IMG/VR virus record: IMGVR_UViG_3300006329_000008 | Span: 1-26,029 of that record | DNA length: 26,029 nt | Reading direction: 5' to 3' (one strand) | From: a virus | Part shown: positions 7,297-14,696 of the stretch, in pieces | How the letters are laid out: each line of letters begins with the position of its first letter | Position numbering within the stretch: the stretch's first letter is position 1 | Notes under the pieces: model-generated | The model's database searches: none | What the model was told of the DNA's origin: nothing | The model's input: the letters and a program-made list of their open reading frames with translations, nothing else | Position numbers and translations under genes: made by a program

Positions 7297-9653
7297 CCAG
7301 TAGCGTTATCAAAAGAAATGGTGAATCCGCACCTTTAGATTTGGACAGGGTTCATCATATTGTAGAACATGCTTGCCATGGATTAGCAGGTGTGTCTGAA
7401 TCACAAGTAGAAATGAATGCAAATTTACAATTCTTTGATGGAATTGAGACTAAGGATATCCAAGAGATTCTTATTCGGTCTGCTAATGATTTGATTACGT
7501 TAGACAATCCCAACTATCAATACGTTGCTGCTAGACTTCTTCTATTTGGATTAAGGAAGGGAGTTTATCATGGACATCCTGACCATCCACCACACCTTTC
7601 AATACACATTGAGAATTGTATCAAGCAAGGTGTATATGATCCTGCTATTGCAACTCAGTATAGTCCTGAGGAGTGGGATGATATTAATAATTACATAGAC
7701 TATGACAGGGATTACTTATTTACCTATGCGGGTCTCCGTCAGGTGGTAGATAAATATCTTGTACAAGATAGAAGTAGTGGAGACATCTTTGAGACTCCGC
7801 AGCAGATGTATATAATGATTGCTGCTACTCTATTCCAAAACTATTCCATCGAAACTAGGATTTCCTACGTTAAAAAGTATTATGACGCAATCAGCAAGCA
7901 CAAAATCAACATCCCAACACCAGTCATGGCAGGGGTCAGAACACCCATTCGTCAATTTGCATCTTGTGTTCTGGTTGATACTGATGACACCCTCGATAGT
8001 ATCTTTAGCAGTGATATGGCTATTGGCAAATATGTCGCACAGAGGGCTGGTATCGGTATTAACGCAGGTAGAATCCGTGGAATCGGATCTAAAATCAGGG
8101 GTGGAGAAGTTCAACACACAGGTGTTGTCCCCTTCCTTAAAAAATTCGAGTCAACTGTTAGGTGCTGTACTCAAAACGGTGTCCGAGGAGGGTCAGCTAC
8201 TGTCCACTTTCCTATCTGGCATCAGGAAATCGAAGACATCCTCGTCCTCAAAAACAACAAAGGAACAGAAGACAACAGAGTCAGAAAGTTAGATTATAGT
8301 ATACAGATAAGTGAATTATTCTATCAGAGATTCATTGACGATAAGGAGATTAGTCTTTTTTCTCCTCACGATGTGCCAGGGTTGTATGATTGTTTTGGTA
8401 CTAAAGATTTTGATGACTTATACTTAAAGTATGAATCAGATGAGAGCATTCCTCGTAACACCATCGGTGGGCAGGAGTTATTCCTTGACCTATTGAAGGA
8501 GAGAGCAGAGACAGGTCGTATATACATTATGAATATTGACCACTGCAATGAGCACTCATCCTTTAAGGACCATGTATACATGAGTAACCTTTGTCAGGAG
8601 ATTACTCTACCTACAGAACCTATTCATCATATAGATGATGGTAATGGAGAGATTGCTTTGTGTATTCTATCTGCTATCAACGTAGGTAAGATTACAAACA
8701 CAGATCAACTTGAAGAGTTATGTGATTTATCTGTTAGAGCATTAGAAGAACTAATAGACTATCAAAGATACCCTGTTAAGGCAGCAGAGGTAAGCACCTT
8801 AGCACGTCGCTCATTAGGTATAGGGTTCATAGGTTTAGCACATTATCTTGCTAAGAATAGAGTTAACTATGCTGACCCAGAAGCATGGCAGTTAGTCCAT
8901 GACCTAACAGAATCATTCCAATACTATCTACTGAAGGCATCTAATCAATTAGCAATAGAGAAAGGAGCATGTGGTAACTTTTCACGTACAAAGTATCACG
9001 ATGGCATACTACCAATAGATACATATAAGAGAGACGTAGATAACATCGTACAGAATAACTTAACACATGATTGGGAATCTCTTAGAGTATCTATCACCAC
9101 CCACGGTCTTAGGCACTCAACATTGTCCGCACAAATGCCTTCGGAGAGCAGCTCCGTTGTGTCAAATGCAACCAATGGAATCGAACCACCTAGAGACTAC
9201 TTGTCCATTAAAAAATCAAAGAAGGGACCTCTTAAGCAGATTGTACCATCCTACCAGTCATTAAAGAATAATTACACACTACTATGGGATATGCCATCCA
9301 ACGAGGGTTACATCAATGTCGTAGCAGTGATGCAGAAGTTCTTTGATCAAGCAATCAGTGGTAACTGGGCATATAATCCAGAGAATTATCCTGATGGTGA
9401 GGTACCAGTAAGTGTGATGGCAAACGATCTTCTTACCACATATAAAATGGGATGGAAGACATCTTACTACCAGAATACATATGATGGTAAGAAGGAAGAA
9501 GAACCAGCACATTCAATAGGATGGCATGAGGGTCAGTATCCTTTAGAAGATCTAAGTGAAGGTAGAGGACCAGGTGAGGGTAATGATATCAATAAACTTA
9601 TTGATGACCTAATGAATGCAGACGAATCGGAGTGTGATGGTTGTTATGTTTAG
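7293..9653 (+). CDS. nrdA: Ribonucleotide reductase class Ia, alpha subunit
   Basis: A 786-residue NrdA, which reduces ribonucleoside diphosphates to dNDPs with NrdB encoded downstream. I chose the ATG at 7293 (ATGA overlap) over the TTG at 7281. Residues 4-20 start an ATP cone (VIKRNGESAPLDLDRV), so dATP feedback is possible. Cys225 (ASCVLVD) and Cys457 (ALCILS) are the redox pair. Cys434 in SNLCQEI is the thiyl radical site, flanked by Asn432 and Glu436. PSESSSVVSNATNGIEPPR is the conserved substrate-binding segment. Cys781 and Cys784 in the C-terminal ECDGCYV shuttle electrons from glutaredoxin or thioredoxin. All key residues are present, so it should be active. The last 8 bases overlap ho1. 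Confidence 0.97.
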   Translation: MTSSVIKRNGESAPLDLDRVHHIVEHACHGLAGVSESQVEMNANLQFFDGIETKDIQEILIRSANDLITLDNPNYQYVAARLLLFGLRKGVYHGHPDHPPHLSIHIENCIKQGVYDPAIATQYSPEEWDDINNYIDYDRDYLFTYAGLRQVVDKYLVQDRSSGDIFETPQQMYIMIAATLFQNYSIETRISYVKKYYDAISKHKINIPTPVMAGVRTPIRQFASCVLVDTDDTLDSIFSSDMAIGKYVAQRAGIGINAGRIRGIGSKIRGGEVQHTGVVPFLKKFESTVRCCTQNGVRGGSATVHFPIWHQEIEDILVLKNNKGTEDNRVRKLDYSIQISELFYQRFIDDKEISLFSPHDVPGLYDCFGTKDFDDLYLKYESDESIPRNTIGGQELFLDLLKERAETGRIYIMNIDHCNEHSSFKDHVYMSNLCQEITLPTEPIHHIDDGNGEIALCILSAINVGKITNTDQLEELCDLSVRALEELIDYQRYPVKAAEVSTLARRSLGIGFIGLAHYLAKNRVNYADPEAWQLVHDLTESFQYYLLKASNQLAIEKGACGNFSRTKYHDGILPIDTYKRDVDNIVQNNLTHDWESLRVSITTHGLRHSTLSAQMPSESSSVVSNATNGIEPPRDYLSIKKSKKGPLKQIVPSYQSLKNNYTLLWDMPSNEGYINVVAVMQKFFDQAISGNWAYNPENYPDGEVPVSVMANDLLTTYKMGWKTSYYQNTYDGKKEEEPAHSIGWHEGQYPLEDLSEGRGPGEGNDINKLIDDLMNADESECDGCYV

Positions 9654-10335
9654 TAAAGAGTTGAAAGAGGGAACTAAGAAGTCCCATAACGCAGCAGAGA
9701 ATACTAAGTTTGTATCACAATTTCTCAAGGGAGTATTAAATCCTGATGAGTATGTAAAGTTATTGACTGACTTCTGGTACGTGTATAGCACGATGGAAGA
9801 GTGTGTCAGTTCATCAACTGACCCCAAGGTTAAGAATTTACAGCGATGGTCTGCTATACTGAACCGCACATCCTTCATTGAACGAGACTTGAGATACTTC
9901 AAGGGTCCAATGTGGAGGAATGATCTGCATCCTTCTGAAGCATGTAACACATACTGTTACAGAATTCGTGAGGTAGCAGAGAAAGATCCATACTTACTCA
10001 TAGCACACCACTACACACGTTACATAGGTGACCTGTCTGGTGGACAGATACTAAAAGGCATTGCTCAGAAGGCACTTCAACCACCAGTGGGTGAAGGTCT
10101 ACACTTCTATGACTTCCCCAGTATTGAGGACTCTAAGGCATGGAAGACTGAGTATCGCACAGTGTTGGACGGTTTAAATTTTGATGAGCATCAAAAGAAT
10201 GCTCTTATTACTGAAGCAAACTATGCTTTCCGTCTAAACATGTATGTGTTTGATGAGTTGCAGTCTACAGATCCTTATCCTGTAGTGACTGCACTATGGA
10301 GAATATTAAAAAACACTATCCGAGGTTCTAAATGA
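9646..10335 (+). CDS. ho1: Heme oxygenase
   Basis: A 229-residue, ferredoxin-dependent heme oxygenase that opens heme to biliverdin IX-alpha, the entry to bilin pigment synthesis. I chose the ATG at 9646 because the protein then begins MFSKELKEGTKKSHNAAEN, the family's usual N-terminus with proximal heme ligand His14; an ATG at 9637 behind GGAG (9629-9632) would add three residues. Residues 128-133 (GDLSGG) are the flexible distal-helix motif over heme. Length is normal. It sits between nrdA and nrdB, overlapping nrdA, so expression is tied to the nucleotide genes. No bilin reductase (pebS, pcyA) is in the window, but a [2Fe-2S] ferredoxin is encoded at 24303. Confidence 0.95.
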   Translation: MFSKELKEGTKKSHNAAENTKFVSQFLKGVLNPDEYVKLLTDFWYVYSTMEECVSSSTDPKVKNLQRWSAILNRTSFIERDLRYFKGPMWRNDLHPSEACNTYCYRIREVAEKDPYLLIAHHYTRYIGDLSGGQILKGIAQKALQPPVGEGLHFYDFPSIEDSKAWKTEYRTVLDGLNFDEHQKNALITEANYAFRLNMYVFDELQSTDPYPVVTALWRILKNTIRGSK

Positions 10336-10568
10336 CACAACTTCCACAGGAAGATGATCCTCATGCATGGCGACTAGAATATCTGGAGATGAAAGTCCTC
10401 AGTAAACAACAACGAGAATTACTTGAGTATGGACCTAAGAGTCTGTCTCAATCATGGTTACTCGGTGCTATGCATAATGATTACAAAAGGAAGAAGGGGA
10501 TTAAGGATCCACCAGTAGGTAAGGGAACTCCAAGCAACATAACAGAGGCATTGAAGAGATGGGATTAA
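10332..10568 (+). CDS. Unknown 78-residue protein between ho1 and nrdB
   Basis: Starts in an ATGA overlap with ho1 and overlaps nrdB by 10 bases. The protein is charged, with a helical N-terminal half (residues 11-35) and a Lys-rich, Pro/Gly-containing C-terminal half (KRKKGIKDPPVGKGTP at about 52-67). No membrane segment or motif is seen. Its coupling to both ho1 and nrdB suggests stoichiometric translation with them, but no function can be given. Confidence 0.75.
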   Translation: MTQLPQEDDPHAWRLEYLEMKVLSKQQRELLEYGPKSLSQSWLLGAMHNDYKRKKGIKDPPVGKGTPSNITEALKRWD

Positions 10569-11695
10569 GTGTATTCAACTGCGAAAAGGTAGACACCAAG
10601 AAGCAACCAATGTTTTTTGGTAAACCTCTTGGAATGCAGAGGTATGATGAATACAAGTATCCTGACTTCGACAAGTTAACTCAGACACAACTGGGTTACT
10701 TCTGGAGACCCGAAGAGGTATCCCTTCAGAAAGATAGAGCTGATTACAAGACTCTATCTGAACAACAAAAGCATATCTATACTTCAAATCTGAAGTATCA
10801 AATACTCCTAGACTCTGTGCAAGGACGTGGTCCTGGCATGGCATTTTCACCTTACTGTAGTCTTCCAGAATTGGAAGGGTGCATGGGTGTCTGGGAATTC
10901 ATGGAGCAGATCCACTCTCGCTCCTACACTCACATAATAAAAAATGTATACTCTGATCCATCGGATGTATTCGATGCAGTATTAGATGATGATAAGATCA
11001 TGGCTCGTGCAGAGTCAGTGACCAAAGCATACAATGATTTCATTGAATATGCTGGTCAGTATGCTAGTGGTAACCTATGGGCTAAAGATGCCAGGTCATC
11101 ACCAAGTCATCAGTGGACAATAAAAGATCTTAAACGTCAATTATACAGGGCAATATTAAATGTTAACATCTTAGAAGGCATTCGTTTCTACGTCTCCTTT
11201 GCTTGCTCCTTTGCTTTCGGTGAGTTAAAACTCATGGAAGGTAGTGCTAAGATCATCTCACTCATAGCAAGAGATGAGTCACAGCACCTTGCACTTACTC
11301 AGAAAATAATCTATAAGTGGAGGAAGGGTGATGATCCTATGATACAGGAGATTCATGAGGAAGAAAAGGATAATGTTATCCAAATGTTTAGGGATGCAGT
11401 TGAAGAAGAGAAGGACTGGGCTAACTACCTATTCTCTCAAGGTCCTATGATTGGTCTTAATGAAAGATTACTTTGTCAATATGTTGAGTGGGTTGCTAAT
11501 AGAAGAATGAAAGCAATAGGTATAGATCCCATCTATGATATAGCCGCCAAGAACAATCCATTGCCTTGGACGGAGCACTGGCTAAATAGTAAAGGTCAAC
11601 AAAATGCTCCTCAAGAAACTGAGATTGAGTCCTATATCGTTGGAGGGATTAAACAAGATGTCGAATCTAATACCTTTAGTGGATTTAAGCTCTAA
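10559..11695 (+). CDS. nrdB: Ribonucleotide reductase class Ia, beta subunit
   Basis: A 378-residue NrdB that houses the diiron-tyrosyl radical cofactor used by NrdA. Ligands are intact: Asp85, Glu116, His119, Glu206, Glu240 and His243, with radical Tyr123 in HSRSYTHI, each one or two positions from the E. coli numbering. ARDESQHL at 238-245 is the hallmark second ligand helix. The C-terminal tail ends TFSGFKL and would dock to NrdA. The ATG at 10559 lies inside the end of the preceding small gene. No glutaredoxin (nrdC) is in the window. Confidence 0.97.
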   Translation: MGLSVFNCEKVDTKKQPMFFGKPLGMQRYDEYKYPDFDKLTQTQLGYFWRPEEVSLQKDRADYKTLSEQQKHIYTSNLKYQILLDSVQGRGPGMAFSPYCSLPELEGCMGVWEFMEQIHSRSYTHIIKNVYSDPSDVFDAVLDDDKIMARAESVTKAYNDFIEYAGQYASGNLWAKDARSSPSHQWTIKDLKRQLYRAILNVNILEGIRFYVSFACSFAFGELKLMEGSAKIISLIARDESQHLALTQKIIYKWRKGDDPMIQEIHEEEKDNVIQMFRDAVEEEKDWANYLFSQGPMIGLNERLLCQYVEWVANRRMKAIGIDPIYDIAAKNNPLPWTEHWLNSKGQQNAPQETEIESYIVGGIKQDVESNTFSGFKL

Positions 11696-11909
11696 CCTCT
11701 GGCGAAAGGTTAGGGATCGATGGTTTGGAAAATTGAATGAGAAGAAGGACTCAGCAGGAGAAAGTGATTTCCTCGCTGAAAGACCAGAGAACTGGTATAA
11801 AGGACCACTTATATTTCCTAAAATCTTTGAAGAGGGATTTGAAAAGGAAACCGCACAACCTTATAGGACAAAAAAGGTTGGACTCTATAATGAAGAATGG
11901 TCTGACTGA
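11658..11909 (+). CDS. Unknown 83-residue protein after nrdB
   Basis: Starts at an ATG 38 bases inside nrdB; an in-frame ATG at 11604 would add 18 residues that merely mirror nrdB in another frame, so I prefer 11658. The protein is charged and Trp/Pro-containing (LWRKVRDRWFGK at about 14-25, ERPENWYKGPLIFPKIF at about 40-56), likely a small folded protein. No known motif. It closes the primase-nrd operon and is followed by 125 non-coding bases. Confidence 0.65.
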   Translation: MSNLIPLVDLSSNLWRKVRDRWFGKLNEKKDSAGESDFLAERPENWYKGPLIFPKIFEEGFEKETAQPYRTKKVGLYNEEWSD

Positions 11910-11944
11910 TGATAAGAAATGTAACAAGTAATACATTTTTATTG

Positions 11945-11973
11945 CATAAATAGTTAGGGTATGATAACATACC
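11945..11973 (+). promoter_or_regulatory. Late-like box plus hairpin in the 12035 leader
   Basis: CATAAATA at 11945-11952 differs from the late promoter octamer in its first base. Six bases downstream, GGTATG (11958-11963) and CATACC (11968-11973) form a perfect 6-bp stem with an ATAA loop. If the box is used, the hairpin would lie at the very 5' end of the transcript. The gap 11910-12034 also carries the first copy of the 28-bp repeat. Confidence 0.4.
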
Positions 11974-11991
11974 TATACGTTCATCCCAGAA

Positions 11992-12019
11992 GGGACGCAA
12001 GTAAGCCGACACGGAACGG
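11992..12019 (+). repeat. 28-bp repeat, copy 1 (leader of the 12035 gene)
   Basis: GGGACGCAA, then a GCCGAC core, then GGAACGG. A matching element with the same block order lies exactly 200 bp downstream at 12192-12219. Here it is untranslated and ends 15 bases before the ATG at 12035, where no Shine-Dalgarno is visible, so it may be a translation or processing signal. Confidence 0.6.
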
Positions 12020-12034
12020 ACATCGTTCATCTCA

Positions 12035-12211
12035 ATGGAATTCCTAATTGCCACCGCCTTAAGTTGTGCAGATATATCAGAAATGGTAGATCGAATCAAC
12101 AAAAACACAACGGTATCTGGTGCTGAAAAGCAGGAGATAGTTGACATCTACAAGGTTCACCTAGTAGAGGCAACAGGTTTGGAATGTAATTGGGACGCAA
12201 ATGCCGACTGA
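12035..12211 (+). CDS. Unknown 58-residue microprotein
   Basis: ATG-initiated frame encoding a protein that begins MEFLIATALSCADISEMVDR and ends GLECNWDANAD. It is mostly helical with a Cys at 11 and at 51. I recall similar short proteins in other cyanophages without a function. It lies behind the repeat leader, and its last codons (Trp-Asp-Ala-Asn-Ala-Asp) are encoded by the second copy of that repeat. No Shine-Dalgarno sequence is seen. Confidence 0.65.
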   Translation: MEFLIATALSCADISEMVDRINKNTTVSGAEKQEIVDIYKVHLVEATGLECNWDANAD

Positions 12212-12219
12212 AGGAACGG
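12192..12219 (+). repeat. 28-bp repeat, copy 2 (before the DUF4278 gene)
   Basis: GGGACGCAA, GCCGAC and GGAACGG blocks match copy 1 at 11992. This copy overlaps the 3' end of the 12035 gene and lies 31 bases before the ATG of the DUF4278 gene, which has its own GGAG site at 12240-12243. Confidence 0.6.
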
Positions 12220-12250
12220 GTTTTATCCACCCTAACTTCGGAGAAAGCCA

Positions 12251-12373
12251 ATGGCACAAGTTACTTACAGAGGTGTCAAGTACGACACTGACCGAGTACA
12301 ACCTTCTAACAAGAAGGAAGTATCCCTCACATACAGAGGGGTCAAGCTTGTTAAACAGTTACAAGCAGTTTAA
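12251..12373 (+). CDS. DUF4278-type microprotein with internal TYRGV duplication
   Basis: A 40-residue protein, MAQVTYRGVKYD... to LVKQLQAV. The TYRGVK motif occurs twice (residues 5-10 and 27-32), which is the signature of the cyanobacterial DUF4278 family of unknown function, probably borrowed from the host. GGAG at 12240-12243 is a good ribosome binding site. It is followed directly by the terminator at 12381, so it ends the transcription unit. Confidence 0.8.
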   Translation: MAQVTYRGVKYDTDRVQPSNKKEVSLTYRGVKLVKQLQAV

Positions 12374-12380
12374 TAAATAG

Positions 12381-12406
12381 TGGGGAGTTAACGCTCCCCA
12401 TTTTTT
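12381..12406 (+). terminator. Rho-independent terminator
   Basis: GGGGAG (12382-12387) pairs with CTCCCC (12394-12399), extended by T-A at the base, loop TTAACG, followed by six T (12401-12406). It ends the DUF4278 unit. The next gene's ATG is only 8 bases later, with no room for a promoter between them. Confidence 0.9.
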
Positions 12407-12414
12407 ATGAACTT

Positions 12415-12708
12415 ATGAAGATAGATACCCAAGGGATGAGTGGTCCTGCTGACCCTAACTATAAAGGGAAACCTTTAGCAGAGCAGCAAGAGAACCTTCC
12501 CAAAGCAATCATCACACCTAGAAGATTATTTACTGAGAGTTATGTTAAGGAGATGAAGATCCTTATCAATGAAGTGTTGGATGAAAGACAATACCGAAAG
12601 GAATTGTCACAAGCGGTTGACAACCCCACACCTCCTCGAATATCATATTTTGATGTAGATCATTTTAAACATAGAATTGATGAACCAGAACCTCCCTACG
12701 AAGCGTAA
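12415..12708 (+). CDS. Unknown 97-residue protein
   Basis: Starts 8 bases after the terminator T-tract; an earlier ATG at 12407 stops after three codons. The protein is polar with a helical middle (ESYVKEMKILINEVLDERQY at about 42-60) between Pro-rich ends (NPTPPR, DEPEPPYEA). No motif. Its 3' end overlaps purN by 29 bases. Expression must come from terminator read-through or from a promoter that overlaps the terminator. Confidence 0.7.
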   Translation: MKIDTQGMSGPADPNYKGKPLAEQQENLPKAIITPRRLFTESYVKEMKILINEVLDERQYRKELSQAVDNPTPPRISYFDVDHFKHRIDEPEPPYEA

Positions 12709-13363
12709 ACGCATCGGTGTTATGTGCTCTGGTAAGGGCACCAACTTTGAAAACATCGTTACCTCATGCAATAGGCACGAAGTTGTGCTTATGATACATG
12801 ATAAAGAAAAGTGTGGAGCAGCAAAGAGAGCAGAGAAGTGGGGAATTCCACACGTAAGAATTAAGCACGACAGAGAAGACGAGATGATTGCACTCTTCCA
12901 GTCATGGAGAGTAGATCTAATAGTCTTAGCGGGGTACATGAGAATACTGAAGAGACCTTCAGACTTTCACTGCCCCATTATTAATGTACACCCATCACTG
13001 CTACCAAAGTATAAAGGATTACACGCAGTTGAAAGAGCCCTAGATAGTAATGATACCATAACAGGATGTACTGTACACTATGTGAATGAAGAGTTAGATG
13101 GTGGAGATATAATAGCTCAGAATAAAGTAGATATACTACCTGATGATACTGTTGACACACTGACCAGACGCATTCAACTACAAGAGTATGCACTGTTACC
13201 TTATGTGATTGAACATTATGAAACCCCAGTCAGCAAAAGCGAAAGGAAGACTCTTTCAGCAGTGGGTGCGAGACATGCTTATAGAGGAGAGGAATATACA
13301 TCCAGAGGACATCGAGTCGAGATCGATGGGGGCGGGTGGAGAAGACTTGATTATGGCTCGTGA
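12680..13363 (+). CDS. purN: Phosphoribosylglycinamide formyltransferase
   Basis: A 227-residue GAR transformylase: it transfers the formyl group from 10-formyl-THF to GAR in purine synthesis. CSGKGTNFENI at 16-26 is the phosphate loop, and AGYMRIL at 84-90 the folate-side strand. NVHPSLLPKYKG at 102-113 carries catalytic Asn102 and His104, and EELDGGDIIAQ at 137-147 carries Asp140, matching E. coli Asn106, His108 and Asp144. The ATG at 12680 follows a TTG. The usual fold ends near residue 180 (VIEHYE); the last 45 or so residues are basic, Gly/Arg-rich and translated from DNA that also encodes the nuclease gene in another frame. With purC at 23326 it suggests phage support of host purine supply. 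Confidence 0.93.
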   Translation: MNQNLPTKRKRIGVMCSGKGTNFENIVTSCNRHEVVLMIHDKEKCGAAKRAEKWGIPHVRIKHDREDEMIALFQSWRVDLIVLAGYMRILKRPSDFHCPIINVHPSLLPKYKGLHAVERALDSNDTITGCTVHYVNEELDGGDIIAQNKVDILPDDTVDTLTRRIQLQEYALLPYVIEHYETPVSKSERKTLSAVGARHAYRGEEYTSRGHRVEIDGGGWRRLDYGS

Positions 13364-13553
13364 TGCTAGACAAAAGTTTCCTTTTAGTATAGAATGTAAG
13401 AACCAAGAGAAGTTAAATGTATATGATGCTTATGCTCAGGCAGAAGCAAACTCAGGAGACCACGAGCCTATCCTGTTTATGAAAAAGAATCGTAAGAAAG
13501 CTCTTGCTGTTGTTGATGCCGAGTGGTTTATAAAAAATTATGGCAGTCCATAG
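13218..13553 (+). CDS. PD-(D/E)XK nuclease-like phage protein
   Basis: A 111-residue protein. I chose the ATG at 13218 (MKPQSAKAKGRLFQQWVRDM), the family's usual N-terminus, over a TTG at 13209. SMGAGGEDLIM at about 36-46 supplies the acidic residues (Glu, Asp) and FSIECKN at about 55-61 the E-x-K of a PD-(D/E)XK-type core; a Gln/Glu helix (YAQAEANSG) follows. This compact family is widespread in phages. It is nuclease- or resolvase-like by fold, but the substrate is unknown. It overlaps purN by 146 bases and the next gene by 14. Confidence 0.8.
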   Translation: MKPQSAKAKGRLFQQWVRDMLIEERNIHPEDIESRSMGAGGEDLIMARDARQKFPFSIECKNQEKLNVYDAYAQAEANSGDHEPILFMKKNRKKALAVVDAEWFIKNYGSP

Positions 13554-14145
13554 TATGTTTGAAGTCCCTATCGTTCACTACGAGATAGCGAATTGGGATT
13601 TGAATAAGAAGAAGATATTAGATGCACTCCCACCAGAGTGTGAAGAGCATGCAGATGCTCAGGACAATGGATTGTTCACAGATTTCTTTGTGAATGCTAA
13701 GGAAGGATCAACTGATCTACCTGAGTATGGAGAGACAATAATCAGTGTGATTAAACCATACCTTGCTGACTTCTCTAGTCAGAGGAGGGTAGAGTTTACT
13801 GACATGTGGTACCAAAAGTATTACAAAGGGGTACAACATCAGGTGCACACTCATGGGCACAGTGGATGGTCCTGTGTAATGTATGTGGAGTTTGATCCAC
13901 AGGTTCATGAACCTACTCAATTCTATTCACCATTTAAGAATCCTTGGAATGGTAACCTAGAGACCTTCCAACCTCCTGTAAATGAGGGAGACATGGTAAT
14001 CTTTCCTGCAACTGTAATGCATGAGGCACCTGCAAATAGATCAGAGAAGAGAAGGACTATAGTATCATTTAATATCAGAGGTCATGTAGATGTAGTGAAG
14101 TATAAGTTATGGGAAGGTGATCCTATCAGGGTGGTGTCCTCATGA
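13540..14145 (+). CDS. 2OG-Fe(II) oxygenase family protein 1
   Basis: A 201-residue cupin-fold dioxygenase-like protein. HTHGHSG at 103-109 supplies the first iron His and the usual small-residue turn, MHEAPAN at 160-166 the distal His161, and RRTIVSFNI at 171-179 the Arg that binds 2-oxoglutarate. VIFPATVMH is the typical strand before the distal His. The ATG at 13540 overlaps the nuclease gene; an ATG at 13555 (MFEVPIVHYE) may be the real start because relatives begin similarly. It is the first of three adjacent oxygenases. Predicted hydroxylation or related oxidation; substrate unknown. Confidence 0.85.
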   Translation: MAVHSMFEVPIVHYEIANWDLNKKKILDALPPECEEHADAQDNGLFTDFFVNAKEGSTDLPEYGETIISVIKPYLADFSSQRRVEFTDMWYQKYYKGVQHQVHTHGHSGWSCVMYVEFDPQVHEPTQFYSPFKNPWNGNLETFQPPVNEGDMVIFPATVMHEAPANRSEKRRTIVSFNIRGHVDVVKYKLWEGDPIRVVSS

Positions 14146-14696
14146 CATTCAATTTATTCCCTGTGCCTGTAGAGTATATTCCTAACGCAGTAACAGACTT
14201 AGAGATCTTTTACTTGCAGAAAAAGATTAAAGAAATTAAGCACATACATCATCAATCTATTAAGGGTAATGGTTTCAGCACTCATAATCCTCATGAGACA
14301 TATCCATTACTCAGTCAGGACATACACATTAAACTACAGTCCTATCTTGATGAGTATAATAATAAGGTAGGCAACGTCCCTAGTCTTATAACATATACTT
14401 GGTCTAACATACAGCACAGGGATAGTATACTTAAGGAGCACTGTCATCCACAGTCTCTTGTATCGGGTGCTCTCTATATAAATGTAGATGATAAGCAAAA
14501 GATATATTTCCATAACCCTAACCCATATGTTTACTCCTCACCTAGAGAGAAGATCACTCCATATAATATGGAGCATCAATTTATTAAGGTTAATAAGGGA
14601 GACCTACTATTGTTTCCAAGTTGGTTGAGACATGGTAAGGATGATGAGGTAAACAATATGGATGATAGAACAGTAATTAGTTTTAATGCGACATGA
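14142..14696 (+). CDS. 2OG-Fe(II) oxygenase family protein 2
   Basis: A 184-residue protein starting NLFPVPVEYI, the common opening of the TIGR02466-type oxygenases. HCHPQSLVSGALYI at 100-113 contains His100 and His102 with the SGALY turn; LLLFPSWLRHG at 155-165 gives distal His164; DRTVISFNAT at 175-184 gives the 2OG Arg176. ATGA overlaps on both sides couple it to oxygenases 1 and 3. It is distinct enough from its neighbours that this is not a recent tandem copy. Confidence 0.88.
   Translation: MTFNLFPVPVEYIPNAVTDLEIFYLQKKIKEIKHIHHQSIKGNGFSTHNPHETYPLLSQDIHIKLQSYLDEYNNKVGNVPSLITYTWSNIQHRDSILKEHCHPQSLVSGALYINVDDKQKIYFHNPNPYVYSSPREKITPYNMEHQFIKVNKGDLLLFPSWLRHGKDDEVNNMDDRTVISFNAT

Noticed and set aside
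7819-8292. 157-codon + strand frame within nrdA
   Set aside because: It lies wholly inside the well-supported nrdA frame; Ser/Thr/Lys-rich translation is a frame shadow.
11604-11657. Upstream start for the gene after nrdB
   Set aside because: The extra 18 residues only repeat nrdB DNA in another frame; the ATG at 11658 is the simpler start.
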